Counted from the stretch's first letter, positions 5,568 to 12,645 are shown. The stretch: DNA of 15,056 nucleotides from an uncultured Leptolyngbya sp. (GCA_937899365.1 CALBPH010000200.1:1-15056); one strand, 5' to 3'. The notes: a model not told the origin generated them from the letters alone. Program-made: numbers and translations.

Positions 5568-7256
5568 CTAAGGACGAATTTTGATCAAATGGGTTTGTTT
5601 AATCTGCCCCAGTGAGTCGTAGGGCCGATTGAGGGGCGGCAGTTCACTGTCCTCAATCCATAGATAGTCATGGGGCGCAGCCCGGTCTAACGTTGGGAGC
5701 TTTTCACCGGGGTTGGGTGTATAAAACCTCAGCAGGGTGCTGCGTTTACTGTTCAGACCAGGGGAAAAATCTACGGCCTCGGTCTGCAATATGGGTTGAA
5801 TATCCTGACGAATTAATAGGGCTTTCATCTCAGGATTAATATTGCCCAGCTCAGCGGTGCCCCAGGCAATCATCAGACTGCTCCAATGCCCCAATAGCAA
5901 CAGGGTCAGCCAGCTGAGTAAGCGCCCCTGTCGGGGTTGGTCTCTAAACCACACGTTGAACCACAGCAGACCGGCCCCCAACCAGGCAGCCCCAAGGCCC
6001 AAGGCAATGGGCGCATAGGGTCTAATATCTTCTGTGCTCGGTAAAACATTGGTCGTCAAGGCTAGGCCGGCCGCCACCGTGAGCGCACCCCCCAAAATCA
6101 GCAACAAACCATTAACAGCCCCCAGCAAACGTTTAAGCATGGCATTGGGGCCCTGGCACACCAGCTGATCCATGGCATACCCCGTCAACAGGGCTAAAAA
6201 TGGATAGACCGGGATGGCGTAGTGGGGCAGCTTAGTGGAGGCAAAACTCAGCAACCCCAGATAGAACAGTGGGTAAAGCAGCAACAAAGAAATTTGAGGC
6301 TGGCATAGAGCGGTAGCATTTGAGCGCACCAAGCGTCTCAGCAACAAAATGACCGCCCCCAGGGCAAAAAACACCCAGAGGAAATCATTCACCATCAGAT
6401 TAAACAGATAAAACAGCGGGGATTTGACCCTATCTGCACTCAGACCCTGACTCACCGGAAAATTTATCAGCGCATTGATGACAGCCATGTCGTAGCGTCG
6501 CCAACAGAGCCAGAGCCAAACTGCCGTGGGCAGCAGACCGACTAGCCCCCCCAGGTAAAAACGCCACTGTTTTAGGTGATGCCGCCCAGACAGGAGTAAA
6601 TAGGGCAACAAACAGGCAATGGGCACCGCCGCCAAAGCGCTGCGAATGAGTACGGAAATACCCAGGGTTACCCCCGCCCCAAAACACAACCAGCGACGGG
6701 CTGGAGAATCAGCATCGGCCTTTAGCAATAGCCAGACGGCCAATAAAATTAGCCCCGTAAACACCACATCGGGGGTGGCTAAGCGACTGTACTGCAGCCA
6801 GAGGGGGGCCACCCCCAAAGACAGCGCCCCCAATAGGGCAGCGGTTGGCGTTAGCAAACGGCGACCAATGGCATAGGTGAGCCAGATACAGCCGATGCTG
6901 GCCAACACACTCGGCAACCTCACCGCCACCTCATGGCGACCAACCAGTTGGATAAATAAAGCCACCACCCAATAGGGCCCAGGGGTTTTATGGTGGGGTG
7001 CGGCCCAGGGATGAATCCAATCTCCGGTATCCACAATGACTCTGGCACGACGGGCGTAGAGTCCTTCGTCATGGGCCATGAGGCTCTGATGATCTAAGTC
7101 AAAAAAGCCTGCCAGCAGCAGGGGCACCATCCACATCAATAAAATTAACCAGTGCCATCGTTTTGCCTGGATCAACGCTTGCAGGCGTTGGCCCAGCCAG
7201 CCAGGTCCCAATTGCCAGCGGGTCATGGGGGGAGGAATATGATAGGGCGTAGTCAT
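5568..7256 (-). CDS. ArnT/PMT_2-like glycosyltransferase family 39 membrane protein, 562 aa (GT-3)
   Basis: The first membrane helix is at residues about 36-52. The external loop carries the family signature AHDEGLYARRARVIVDTGDW (61-80) with the acid pair Asp63-Glu64, then HHKTPGPYW (88-96), the counterpart of the K-P-P motif. Further on, STKLPHYAIPVYPF matches the K-L-P-x-Y-x-x-P-x-x-P motif of ArnT-like enzymes. Such proteins move a sugar from an undecaprenyl-phosphate carrier to a lipid or protein on the outer face of the membrane (family knowledge). The length is normal, with roughly twelve hydrophobic segments and a C-terminal external tail. The ATG at 7256-7254 has no good Shine-Dalgarno; an internal ATG at codon 11 (MTRWQLG) is an alternative. 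It is divergent from GT-4 across a 71-bp spacer containing a 9-bp tandem repeat. Confidence 0.85.
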   Translation of the reverse strand: MTTPYHIPPPMTRWQLGPGWLGQRLQALIQAKRWHWLILLMWMVPLLLAGFFDLDHQSLMAHDEGLYARRARVIVDTGDWIHPWAAPHHKTPGPYWVVALFIQLVGRHEVAVRLPSVLASIGCIWLTYAIGRRLLTPTAALLGALSLGVAPLWLQYSRLATPDVVFTGLILLAVWLLLKADADSPARRWLCFGAGVTLGISVLIRSALAAVPIACLLPYLLLSGRHHLKQWRFYLGGLVGLLPTAVWLWLCWRRYDMAVINALINFPVSQGLSADRVKSPLFYLFNLMVNDFLWVFFALGAVILLLRRLVRSNATALCQPQISLLLLYPLFYLGLLSFASTKLPHYAIPVYPFLALLTGYAMDQLVCQGPNAMLKRLLGAVNGLLLILGGALTVAAGLALTTNVLPSTEDIRPYAPIALGLGAAWLGAGLLWFNVWFRDQPRQGRLLSWLTLLLLGHWSSLMIAWGTAELGNINPEMKALLIRQDIQPILQTEAVDFSPGLNSKRSTLLRFYTPNPGEKLPTLDRAAPHDYLWIEDSELPPLNRPYDSLGQIKQTHLIKIRP

Positions 7257-7276
7257 TGTGCCATTGTCTTGAATAC

Positions 7277-7303
7277 ATTCTCGGAATTCTCGGAATTCTT
7301 GGA
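7277..7303. repeat. Three tandem 9-bp repeats in the GT-3 / GT-4 divergent promoter region
   Basis: ATTCTCGGA occurs at 7277-7285 and 7286-7294, and ATTCTTGGA, one base different, at 7295-7303. The junctions create two GAATTC palindromes at 7284-7289 and 7293-7298. A tandem array in a short divergent spacer could be an array of regulator sites or a slippage-prone spacer. It lies outside both coding regions. Confidence 0.7.
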
Positions 7304-7327
7304 TAAATTTTCCTGGGTTGAGTTGTC

Positions 7328-9010
7328 GTGGTTAATCGGGTGAAAAAATCCTGGCTGTCAGGCCATTCATCAGCTCCGTTTAAAGCAGCTAAAACGGAGC
7401 TGATGGATGGCCTGTGGCTGCTGTTGGCAACGTGGGGTTTATATTTGTGGCGGTTAGGGATGCTGCCCCTGCGGGACTGGGATGAGGGCACTATTGCCTC
7501 CGTGGCGCGGGGCATGGCCACCAGCGGCGATTGGGTTTACCCCACCCTTTACGGTGACGCTTATTTGAATAAGCCGCCCCTGGTGGAGTGGCTCATGGCA
7601 ACGGGCTACCTGGGGGGTGTTTCAGAGTGGACGTCGCGACTGCTCCCAGCCATGGTCAGTGCCCTGGCCGTACCGCTGCTCTATTGGGTAGGGCGCGAAG
7701 TATTCGGGCAACGGCGACCGGCCCTGCTGTCGGCGGGGGTGTTTTTAACCCTTTTGCCGGTGGTGCGTCACGGTCGGCTGGCAATGCGTGATGGGGTAGC
7801 GGTGACGCTGTTTTTGCTGGTGCTGCTGTGGGGTTTGCAAGCTAGAAAGCGACCCAGATATGCCCTTGGTGTGGGTATTGGCTTGGGGTTAATAGCGCTA
7901 ACAAAGGGGATTTTGGTGCTGTTGCTGGGGCTAGTTGCGCTGGTTTTCTTTGTTATTCAAGCCGTGGCTGGGGGTAAATCGATAGACAATTCAGCCCCCC
8001 TAAATCCCCCAAGGATGGGGGACTTTAAAGACCAGCCGCCCCAGACTTTGAAGGCTAAAAGCCCCCTCAATCAAAACTTGTTTCGCAACCCATACCTGTG
8101 GCTAAGCATGGTCCTGGGCAGTCTGCCAGTTGTGCTTTGGTACGGGGCTCAGCTGATGCGCTATGGCGATGTTTACTGGCAAGGGCACTTTGTATCTCAG
8201 TCATTTGAGCGGGTCACCTCTGCCATCGAACAGCACCAGCAGCCCCCCTGGTACTACCTATTAGAGCTACTGAAATATAGCTGGCCCTGGCTGATGTTTT
8301 GGCCCGCTGGTGTGTTGCTGGCCTGGCGACAGCGGCAGCGGTCTTGGGGGCAGCTGGTGCTGGTGGGGACGGGCATTTACCTGGGGGCAATATCCCTGAT
8401 GGGCACTAAGCTGCCGTGGTACATCATGCCCCTGTATCCGTTTGTGGCCTTGGCCATCGGGGCGTATTTGCACCACTGCTGGCAAAAGCCGCCCCGATGG
8501 GCCGTTAGCTTACTGGTGCTGATTGCGGTGGTAGCCCTTGGCGGTGGTATTTATCTGGGCGTGGCTGACCAGCAACCGACGCTGATTGCCATTGGGATTA
8601 CCCTGGGCCTAGGGTCTGGCTGGGCGAGTAGACAGCTGTGGCAACGGCAGCCCCACTGGTGTCTGACGCTGATGGCAGGGCTGTATCTGACGCTGTTGCT
8701 GCTGCTGGGGTCGGATTTTTGGCTGTGGGAACTAAACGAAGCCTATGGGGTTAAGCCGGTAGCCGCCATGGTGAACCAACGGGTACCGGCGGATGCTGAG
8801 GTGGTTACTACGTTTTACCATGGGCGGCCCAGTCTAAATTTTTATTGCGATCGCAACATCCCCACCCTCTCTAGCCAGGCCCTCATCGACCGCTGGCAAG
8901 ACAATACCTTGTATGTGTTGGTAGAAGCTCACCACCTAGACACCCTGCCACCCCACCGTGAAATTGACCGATCTGAAGGCATGGTCTTAATTCAGACACT
9001 GGTGCAGTGA
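7328..9010 (+). CDS. ArnT/PMT_2-like glycosyltransferase family 39 membrane protein, up to 560 aa (GT-4)
   Basis: The family signature is clear: RDWDEGTIASVARGMATSGD around residues 49-68, with the acid pair Asp52-Glu53, then LNKPPLVEW (80-88), and later GTKLPWYIMPLYPF. About twelve hydrophobic segments precede a short C-terminal external domain. The start is uncertain. GTG at 7328 (used here) or GTG at 7340 adds a basic N-terminus before the first helix, as expected for a cytoplasmic N-terminus. ATG at 7403 has GGAG 3 nt upstream but leaves only MDG before the helix and lies inside the hairpin at 7359-7414. Residues about 217-252 are a hydrophilic, proline-rich insertion encoded in part by a palindromic repeat. 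The similarity to GT-3 in layout suggests related but not identical acceptors or donors. The gene ends with TGA, unlike most neighbours. Confidence 0.85.
   Translation: MVNRVKKSWLSGHSSAPFKAAKTELMDGLWLLLATWGLYLWRLGMLPLRDWDEGTIASVARGMATSGDWVYPTLYGDAYLNKPPLVEWLMATGYLGGVSEWTSRLLPAMVSALAVPLLYWVGREVFGQRRPALLSAGVFLTLLPVVRHGRLAMRDGVAVTLFLLVLLWGLQARKRPRYALGVGIGLGLIALTKGILVLLLGLVALVFFVIQAVAGGKSIDNSAPLNPPRMGDFKDQPPQTLKAKSPLNQNLFRNPYLWLSMVLGSLPVVLWYGAQLMRYGDVYWQGHFVSQSFERVTSAIEQHQQPPWYYLLELLKYSWPWLMFWPAGVLLAWRQRQRSWGQLVLVGTGIYLGAISLMGTKLPWYIMPLYPFVALAIGAYLHHCWQKPPRWAVSLLVLIAVVALGGGIYLGVADQQPTLIAIGITLGLGSGWASRQLWQRQPHWCLTLMAGLYLTLLLLLGSDFWLWELNEAYGVKPVAAMVNQRVPADAEVVTTFYHGRPSLNFYCDRNIPTLSSQALIDRWQDNTLYVLVEAHHLDTLPPHREIDRSEGMVLIQTLVQ
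7359..7414 (+). repeat. 23-bp near-perfect hairpin at the 5' end of GT-4
   Basis: Bases 7359-7381 pair with 7392-7414 along 23 positions, with one mismatch that would be a G-U wobble in RNA, closing on a 10-nt loop (7382-7391). The arms begin CAGGCCATTC and end GGATGGCCTG. If translation starts at GTG 7328, the hairpin encodes residues 11-29. If it starts at ATG 7403, the stem sequesters both GGAG (7396-7399) and the start codon. It may be a translation-controlling structure or an inserted palindromic element. Its stability is well above what random sequence of this length would give. Confidence 0.8.
7993..8030. repeat. Cyanobacterial CCCCCTAAATCCCCC-type palindromic repeat, inside GT-4
   Basis: AGCCCCCCTAAATCCCCC (7993-8010) is followed by AAGGAT and then GGGGGACTTTAAAG. 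TCCCCC (8005-8010) pairs with GGGGGA (8017-8022), and the stem extends through TAAA / TTTA with one bulged base. I recognise the unit as an interspersed palindromic repeat frequent in cyanobacterial intergenic DNA. Related, degraded sequence continues to about 8070 (GACTTTGAAGG, AAAAGCCCCCTCAATC). Here the repeat is read in frame and encodes residues around SAPLNPPRMGDFK between two membrane segments of GT-4. Confidence 0.75.
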
Positions 9011-9137
9011 CAGGCACATGTCTCAAACCTGTCTATTTGGGGTAACCCTAAACGTGTAGCCAATTACACTACGATGATGAGCCTTCGGTAAAAGACATTG
9101 CTATGATCGTAAAGGCATCGATAGCGACATCCGGATA

Positions 9138-9179
9138 TTAATCAAGCATTAATTTACGCTACTTAATCAACCCAGAGGA
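9138..9179 (+). promoter_or_regulatory. Direct repeats and ribosome binding site ahead of the 91-aa gene
   Basis: TTAATCAA occurs at 9138-9145 and again at 9163-9170, 25 bp apart. AGAGGA at 9174-9179 is a good Shine-Dalgarno, 7 nt before the TTG at 9187, and is the main reason to accept that non-ATG start. The A/T-rich repeats may include promoter or regulator contacts; no clear -35/-10 pair was found. Confidence 0.45.
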
Positions 9180-9186
9180 CTCTCCA

Positions 9187-9462
9187 TTGGCTGACGACCC
9201 TCAAAAGCAAAAAGAAAATTTCATCATGCCCCGTGCTCCATACCATGGTGAGTTTACGCCTGAGCGCATGGTATTTAATTCCAATTTGCAGGAATTTGCC
9301 AATAGAGTTGCACTGATTTGCAACCTTGAAACAGGCGGAAAAATAACCTCGGAAGATGCCTATGGGCAAATTAAAAAGCTGTGGAAATCCCTGAAGTCCT
9401 CAAAAAAGAGTTTATTAGATTCTTCACCTAACAGTCAGGCAGAAGACCCCAAAAAGCCCTAA
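9187..9462 (+). CDS. Conserved cyanobacterial small protein (DUF7219-like), 91 aa
   Basis: Function is unknown. The core EFTPERMVFNSNLQEFANRVALICNLETGGKITSEDAYGQIKKLWKSLK (residues about 19-67; listed by position as one block) resembles a small protein family I recall from many cyanobacteria. The label DUF7219 is from memory and should be treated as tentative. The fold is predicted to be mainly helical and soluble. The N-terminus (MADDPQKQKENFIMPRAPYHG) and the basic/acidic C-terminal tail look disordered. Translation starts at TTG 9187, supported by AGAGGA 7 nt upstream; the internal ATG at codon 14 would cut into the conserved start of the family. A single cysteine (in ICNLETGG) is present. 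It is convergent with wecB, with an 18-bp gap containing a small GC hairpin. Confidence 0.72.
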   Translation: MADDPQKQKENFIMPRAPYHGEFTPERMVFNSNLQEFANRVALICNLETGGKITSEDAYGQIKKLWKSLKSSKKSLLDSSPNSQAEDPKKP

Positions 9463-9463
9463 C

Positions 9464-9478
9464 CCCGGTCCCGCCGGG
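9464..9478. terminator. Small GC hairpin in the convergent gap before wecB
   Basis: CCCGG (9464-9468) pairs with CCGGG (9474-9478) with a 5-nt loop, filling the 18-bp space between convergent stop codons at 9462 and 9481. AAAAAG precedes the stem on the plus strand, giving a T-run after the stem on the minus strand. It might therefore help end wecB transcription. Confidence 0.4.
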
Positions 9479-9480
9479 CC

Positions 9481-10593
9481 CTAACTAAAGTAGTCTCGCA
9501 CCGCTCCGACAATCCGTTCTGATGCCTTACCATCGCCAAAGGGATTGATCGCTCTGGCCATGGCATCATACGCAGTCGGATCGCTCAAGAGCTTGGCGGC
9601 TTCGGCGGTAATCACCGCCGGATTAGTCCCCACCAGCTTGGCCGTCCCCGCATCCGCGGCTTCTGGTCGCTCGGTTGTTTCCCTGAGAACCAGCACTGGC
9701 TTACCCAGACCAGGGGCCTCCTCCTGCAATCCTCCCGAATCGGTCAGCAGCAAATAGCACCGTCTCATGGCCCCCACCAGCTGAGCGTAGTCGAGGGGCT
9801 CCACTAAGAATGTCCGAGGGTGCGATTCTAGGGCCGCCTTTAGGGGCTCTCGCACGGTGGGGTTACGATGCAGCGGCAGCAATAGCGCCACATCCTCAAA
9901 CTGGTCTAACACCTGCAAAAACCCCGTGGCAATATCCTGCAGTGGTGCGCCCCAGTTTTCCCGGCGGTGGACCGTCGACAAAATCACCCGATGCTTGTCC
10001 CAGTCTAGCCCCGGCACATCACAGACCGGTGCCTTTGAGGCCACCGTTTGCAAAGCATCGATCACCGTATTGCCGGTTTTAAGGACGGTCCCACTCACCC
10101 CAGACGCCGCCAGATTCGCCACTGACTTATCGGTAGGCGGAAAATGCAGTGTGGTGATTTGAGACACCAGCCGTCGATTCGCCTCTTCAGGAAACGGATC
10201 TAAGATGTTGTCGGTACGCAGTCCGGCCTCCACATGCCCCACGGGGATTTTTTGGTATAACGCCGCCAGGGCAGCGGCAAATGCCGTCGTAGTGTCCCCC
10301 TGAACTAGCACAATTTGGGGGTCTAGCTCAGCAAACAGGGTTTGTAACCCTTGCAAACTACGACAGGTAATGTCTGCCAGCGTCTGCTTGGGCTGCATGA
10401 TATTCAGATCGCGATCCGCCTGAATTTCAAACAGCTGCATCACCTGATCCACCATCTCCCGATGTTGGCCCGTCAGCACAACCTTGGTGTCAAATTCGGG
10501 GGTTTTCTGAAACTGTTTGATCACCGGAGCCAGTTTAATTGCTTCAGGGCGTGTCCCCAGGGTGATGCAAACACGAATGGGAGATGAAGTCAT
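9481..10593 (-). CDS. wecB: UDP-N-acetylglucosamine 2-epimerase (non-hydrolysing), 370 aa
   Basis: This cytoplasmic enzyme interconverts UDP-GlcNAc and UDP-ManNAc. Family motifs appear in order: ITLGTRPEAIKLAPVI with Arg15 and Lys20, VQGDTTTAFAAA with Asp100, HVEAGLRT with Glu122, PFPEEANRR with Glu136, STVHRRENWG with His209, and LLTDSGGLQEEAPGLGKPV followed by RETTERPEA. Asp100, Glu122 and Glu136 correspond to E. coli Asp95, Glu117 and Glu131, the catalytic acids. All are intact, so the enzyme should be active. The start chosen is ATG 10593-10591 (MTSSPIRV), since an in-frame ATG 16 codons upstream adds only non-family sequence. The gene is divergent from crr6, with 231 bp between the starts. 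UDP-ManNAc would serve surface polysaccharide or lipid-linked glycan synthesis. That fits the nearby GT-C block but does not prove a link. Confidence 0.96.
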   Translation of the reverse strand: MTSSPIRVCITLGTRPEAIKLAPVIKQFQKTPEFDTKVVLTGQHREMVDQVMQLFEIQADRDLNIMQPKQTLADITCRSLQGLQTLFAELDPQIVLVQGDTTTAFAAALAALYQKIPVGHVEAGLRTDNILDPFPEEANRRLVSQITTLHFPPTDKSVANLAASGVSGTVLKTGNTVIDALQTVASKAPVCDVPGLDWDKHRVILSTVHRRENWGAPLQDIATGFLQVLDQFEDVALLLPLHRNPTVREPLKAALESHPRTFLVEPLDYAQLVGAMRRCYLLLTDSGGLQEEAPGLGKPVLVLRETTERPEAADAGTAKLVGTNPAVITAEAAKLLSDPTAYDAMARAINPFGDGKASERIVGAVRDYFS

Positions 10594-10824
10594 AGGAAAT
10601 TTAAACGTATGTATTTCTGTATAGCAATCGACGGATGGCAACGTCGGTTGCGCGTCAGGTTAGCTGCTGCAGTTTAAGGCTTTCAGGGATATTCATTGTC
10701 CTAACTCATCTGACAGATGCAATATATCGTGACCGGTGGATGGGAAACAGGAACTCCTACCCAGCGCCCCCTAGTAAAGTCTTCCACAGCAAGGCACACT
10801 GTTAGTCTGTTTCATCTGCTTACA

Positions 10825-11289
10825 ATGTCTCACTCCATTGTTGTCGGTGCTAAACACCTCCAGTCTTTGGACCTGGCGGTCGCCCACACCGCCCTGAGTC
10901 AAGTTGATTGGCACCAGGCCGACCTTAAACTAAGATTTGAAATCGACTATCCCCGTGATGCCAACGATCCTCGCGAACTGTCTGAAGTTCCTGAAGTACG
11001 GCTGTGGTTTATTCGTCTGGACAGCCATTATCCGTGGCTACCGCTGTTTTTAGATGTGGAATCCGGTGACCTGGGTCGCTATGCGGCCATGCTGGTGCCC
11101 CATCAGTTCAGCCCGTTAGATGGCATTCGTTACAACCCAGAAGCCCTCGAAATTTTTGTCATGGGCAAGGTGTTTACCATCGCCCAGTGGCTTAAGGATA
11201 AGCAGATTGATGGCATTGAAAAACTGAAGCTGATGGTTCGTACCCTGGGCTATGAATTAGACGATGGTCTATTTGAGCTTCTGAGATAG
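10825..11289 (+). CDS. crr6: CRR6-family NDH-1 assembly factor, 154 aa
   Basis: The sequence matches the CRR6 (DUF1817) family: LRFEIDYPRDANDPRELSEVPEVRLWFIRLDSHYPWLPLFLD, then GDLGRYAAMLVPHQFSPLDGIRYNPEALEIFVMGK and AQWLKDK (blocks described from residue about 32 to 120). In chloroplasts CRR6 is needed to incorporate the NdhI subunit into the peripheral arm of the NDH-1 complex, and the cyanobacterial homologue has the same role (established family knowledge). The protein is soluble. The open frame extends upstream to an ATG at 10717, but those 36 codons (MQYIVTGGWETG...) do not look like the family, whereas ATG 10825 (MSHSIVVG) gives the usual length. No strong Shine-Dalgarno is visible. 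It heads the colinear plus-strand series that continues to 14911, though a 160-bp spacer follows. Confidence 0.92.
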   Translation: MSHSIVVGAKHLQSLDLAVAHTALSQVDWHQADLKLRFEIDYPRDANDPRELSEVPEVRLWFIRLDSHYPWLPLFLDVESGDLGRYAAMLVPHQFSPLDGIRYNPEALEIFVMGKVFTIAQWLKDKQIDGIEKLKLMVRTLGYELDDGLFELLR

Positions 11290-11301
11290 GCGATCCCCCT
11301 G

Positions 11302-11335
11302 TTGGTTGCTTGGTTGATTGCTTGGTTGATTGCTT
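11302..11335. repeat. 12-bp tandem repeat between crr6 and the F420-ligase-like gene
   Basis: GCTTGGTTGATT occurs at 11308-11319 and 11320-11331 and begins a third time at 11332-11335; a partial unit (TTGGTT) precedes. Downstream in the same leader, ACCAACC occurs twice (11403-11409 and 11415-11421), also 12 bp apart, so CAACC motifs there can pair with GGTTG motifs of the repeat. It lies in the likely 5' leader of the next gene. Confidence 0.65.
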
Positions 11336-11432
11336 CGCGTCCTAGAGTGCGATACAAATCTTACGGATGTACATATAAACCCTAGCGTTGGTTTATTACC
11401 ACACCAACCGTTAGACCAACCACTTAGATGGC

Positions 11433-11439
11433 AGAGGAG
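11433..11439 (+). promoter_or_regulatory. Ribosome binding site fixing the start at 11450
   Basis: AGAGGAG at 11433-11439 lies 10 nt before ATG 11450. It supports that start rather than the longer open frame beginning at TTG 11330 within the tandem repeat. Confidence 0.6.
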
Positions 11440-11449
11440 TACCCCTTTA

Positions 11450-12622
11450 ATGGCAGGGATTTTGGGCACACTGGTGAGTCTATTAATATTGCTGGTCCTA
11501 GCAGTTTGGCTCCTGATTGAACGGCAGTATCAGGGTCGCCCGGGCAATCGGCTGGAGCTGGAGTCTGGGAAATGGACCATCACCACCCGAGAACCCCAGC
11601 ACTACGTCATTGAGGGAGAGCCCGCCCTGGTAAACCTCACCCGTACCTTAGAAATTATGGTGCCGGAAATTTCTGTTGAGGCAGAGCTACTGTCGGGGAG
11701 TAGTTTAGACGGCATTACGGTCACCACCCAGCTGGTGTCTAATCATGAGGACGCTCCGGCCAGACCTGACAACTACTGGTTTGCTTACATTGTCAAAACG
11801 GGTAAATCCACCGGGCTCAAGGTCAAGGTGGATATTCAAGGCCCCGATTTGTCTAAGCTCAAGGCTCTGTGGATCAAGGTGCACTATCTAACCTATGGTC
11901 CCGAGGGTCGGATTCCTAAAATGGGCAATGTGGTGGTGCCGCTTAAATATCCTGACCCCAACGCGCCTCAAAACTGGCGCACCACCCCCAAGGCCGAGGT
12001 GCTGCCAATTCCCACCCACCTGCTGGGTCCCCTCGATAGCCCCATTGATACGGTCAAACGCTATGTGGAGCCCTATGCTAAGCCGGGGGATATTGTCACC
12101 ATTGGGGAAACGCCCGTGGCCATTATGCAGGGCCGGTGGCGGCATCCCAGCAGCATCCAACCAGGCTGGGTGGCCAAGCGGATTTGCTATTTCTTTATGC
12201 CCACATCGAGTTTGGCGACGGCCTGCGGTATGCAGACGTTAGTGGACCTGGTGGGTCCGGTGCGGGTGGTCTATGCCTTTGTGGTGGGTGCGATCGCAAA
12301 AAAATTCCTAGGGCGTCCCGGCATGTTCTATGTGCTGGCGGGCGATCAGGCCCGTCTGATTGACGATGTCACCGGCACACTGCCCCCCTATGATCAGTTC
12401 ATCGTGTTGGGGCCTCAAAACCCCGAAAAAATTGTCCAAGATATCTACGACGCAACGGGTCTGAAAGCGGCCATTGTCGACGTCAATGATTTGAAAGCGG
12501 TTAAGATATTGGCAGCGACACCGGGCACTGACGTAAACTTAGTAACAAGTGCTCTCCTTGATAATCCGGCTGGCAATGCCGATGAACAGACCCCCGTGGT
12601 CCTGATTCATCCAAAATCCTAG
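11450..12622 (+). CDS. F420-0:gamma-glutamyl ligase-like (CofE-like) membrane-anchored protein, 390 aa
   Basis: An N-terminal membrane helix (GILGTLVSLLILLVLAVWLLIE, residues about 3-24 including its flank) is followed by a cyanobacterial-specific domain (GNRLELESGKWTI, VNLTRTLEIMVPE, YWFAYIVKTGKSTG). A CofE-like domain follows, with PGDIVTIGETPVAIMQGR, WVAKRICYFFMPTSSLATACGM and GMFYVLAGDQARLIDDVTGTLPPYDQF. True CofE adds glutamates to coenzyme F420. This cyanobacterial family shares the fold but has no demonstrated substrate that I know of, and no other F420 gene is in the window. Its real reaction is therefore unknown. The start at ATG 11450 is chosen because of the Shine-Dalgarno and the direct entry into the helix; the 40 upstream codons run through repeats and look non-coding. 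It precedes the GNAT gene by 23 bp and is probably cotranscribed with it. Confidence 0.85.
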   Translation: MAGILGTLVSLLILLVLAVWLLIERQYQGRPGNRLELESGKWTITTREPQHYVIEGEPALVNLTRTLEIMVPEISVEAELLSGSSLDGITVTTQLVSNHEDAPARPDNYWFAYIVKTGKSTGLKVKVDIQGPDLSKLKALWIKVHYLTYGPEGRIPKMGNVVVPLKYPDPNAPQNWRTTPKAEVLPIPTHLLGPLDSPIDTVKRYVEPYAKPGDIVTIGETPVAIMQGRWRHPSSIQPGWVAKRICYFFMPTSSLATACGMQTLVDLVGPVRVVYAFVVGAIAKKFLGRPGMFYVLAGDQARLIDDVTGTLPPYDQFIVLGPQNPEKIVQDIYDATGLKAAIVDVNDLKAVKILAATPGTDVNLVTSALLDNPAGNADEQTPVVLIHPKS

Positions 12623-12645
12623 GGATTTGTACATTTTTCGGTCCT

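Noticed and set aside
7277..7303. CRISPR-like repeats
   Set aside because: The 9-bp units are directly abutting with no spacers. No other regularly spaced repeats exist in the window.
7099..7521. 140-aa minus-strand open frame spanning the GT-3/GT-4 junction
   Set aside because: It overlaps two well-supported genes with family motifs and has no conserved feature of its own.
10717..10824. 36-codon N-terminal extension of crr6
   Set aside because: The added sequence does not resemble the CRR6 family, and ATG 10825 gives the standard length.
11330..11449. 40-codon N-terminal extension of the CofE-like protein from TTG
   Set aside because: It begins inside a tandem repeat, lacks family resemblance, and a Shine-Dalgarno precedes ATG 11450.
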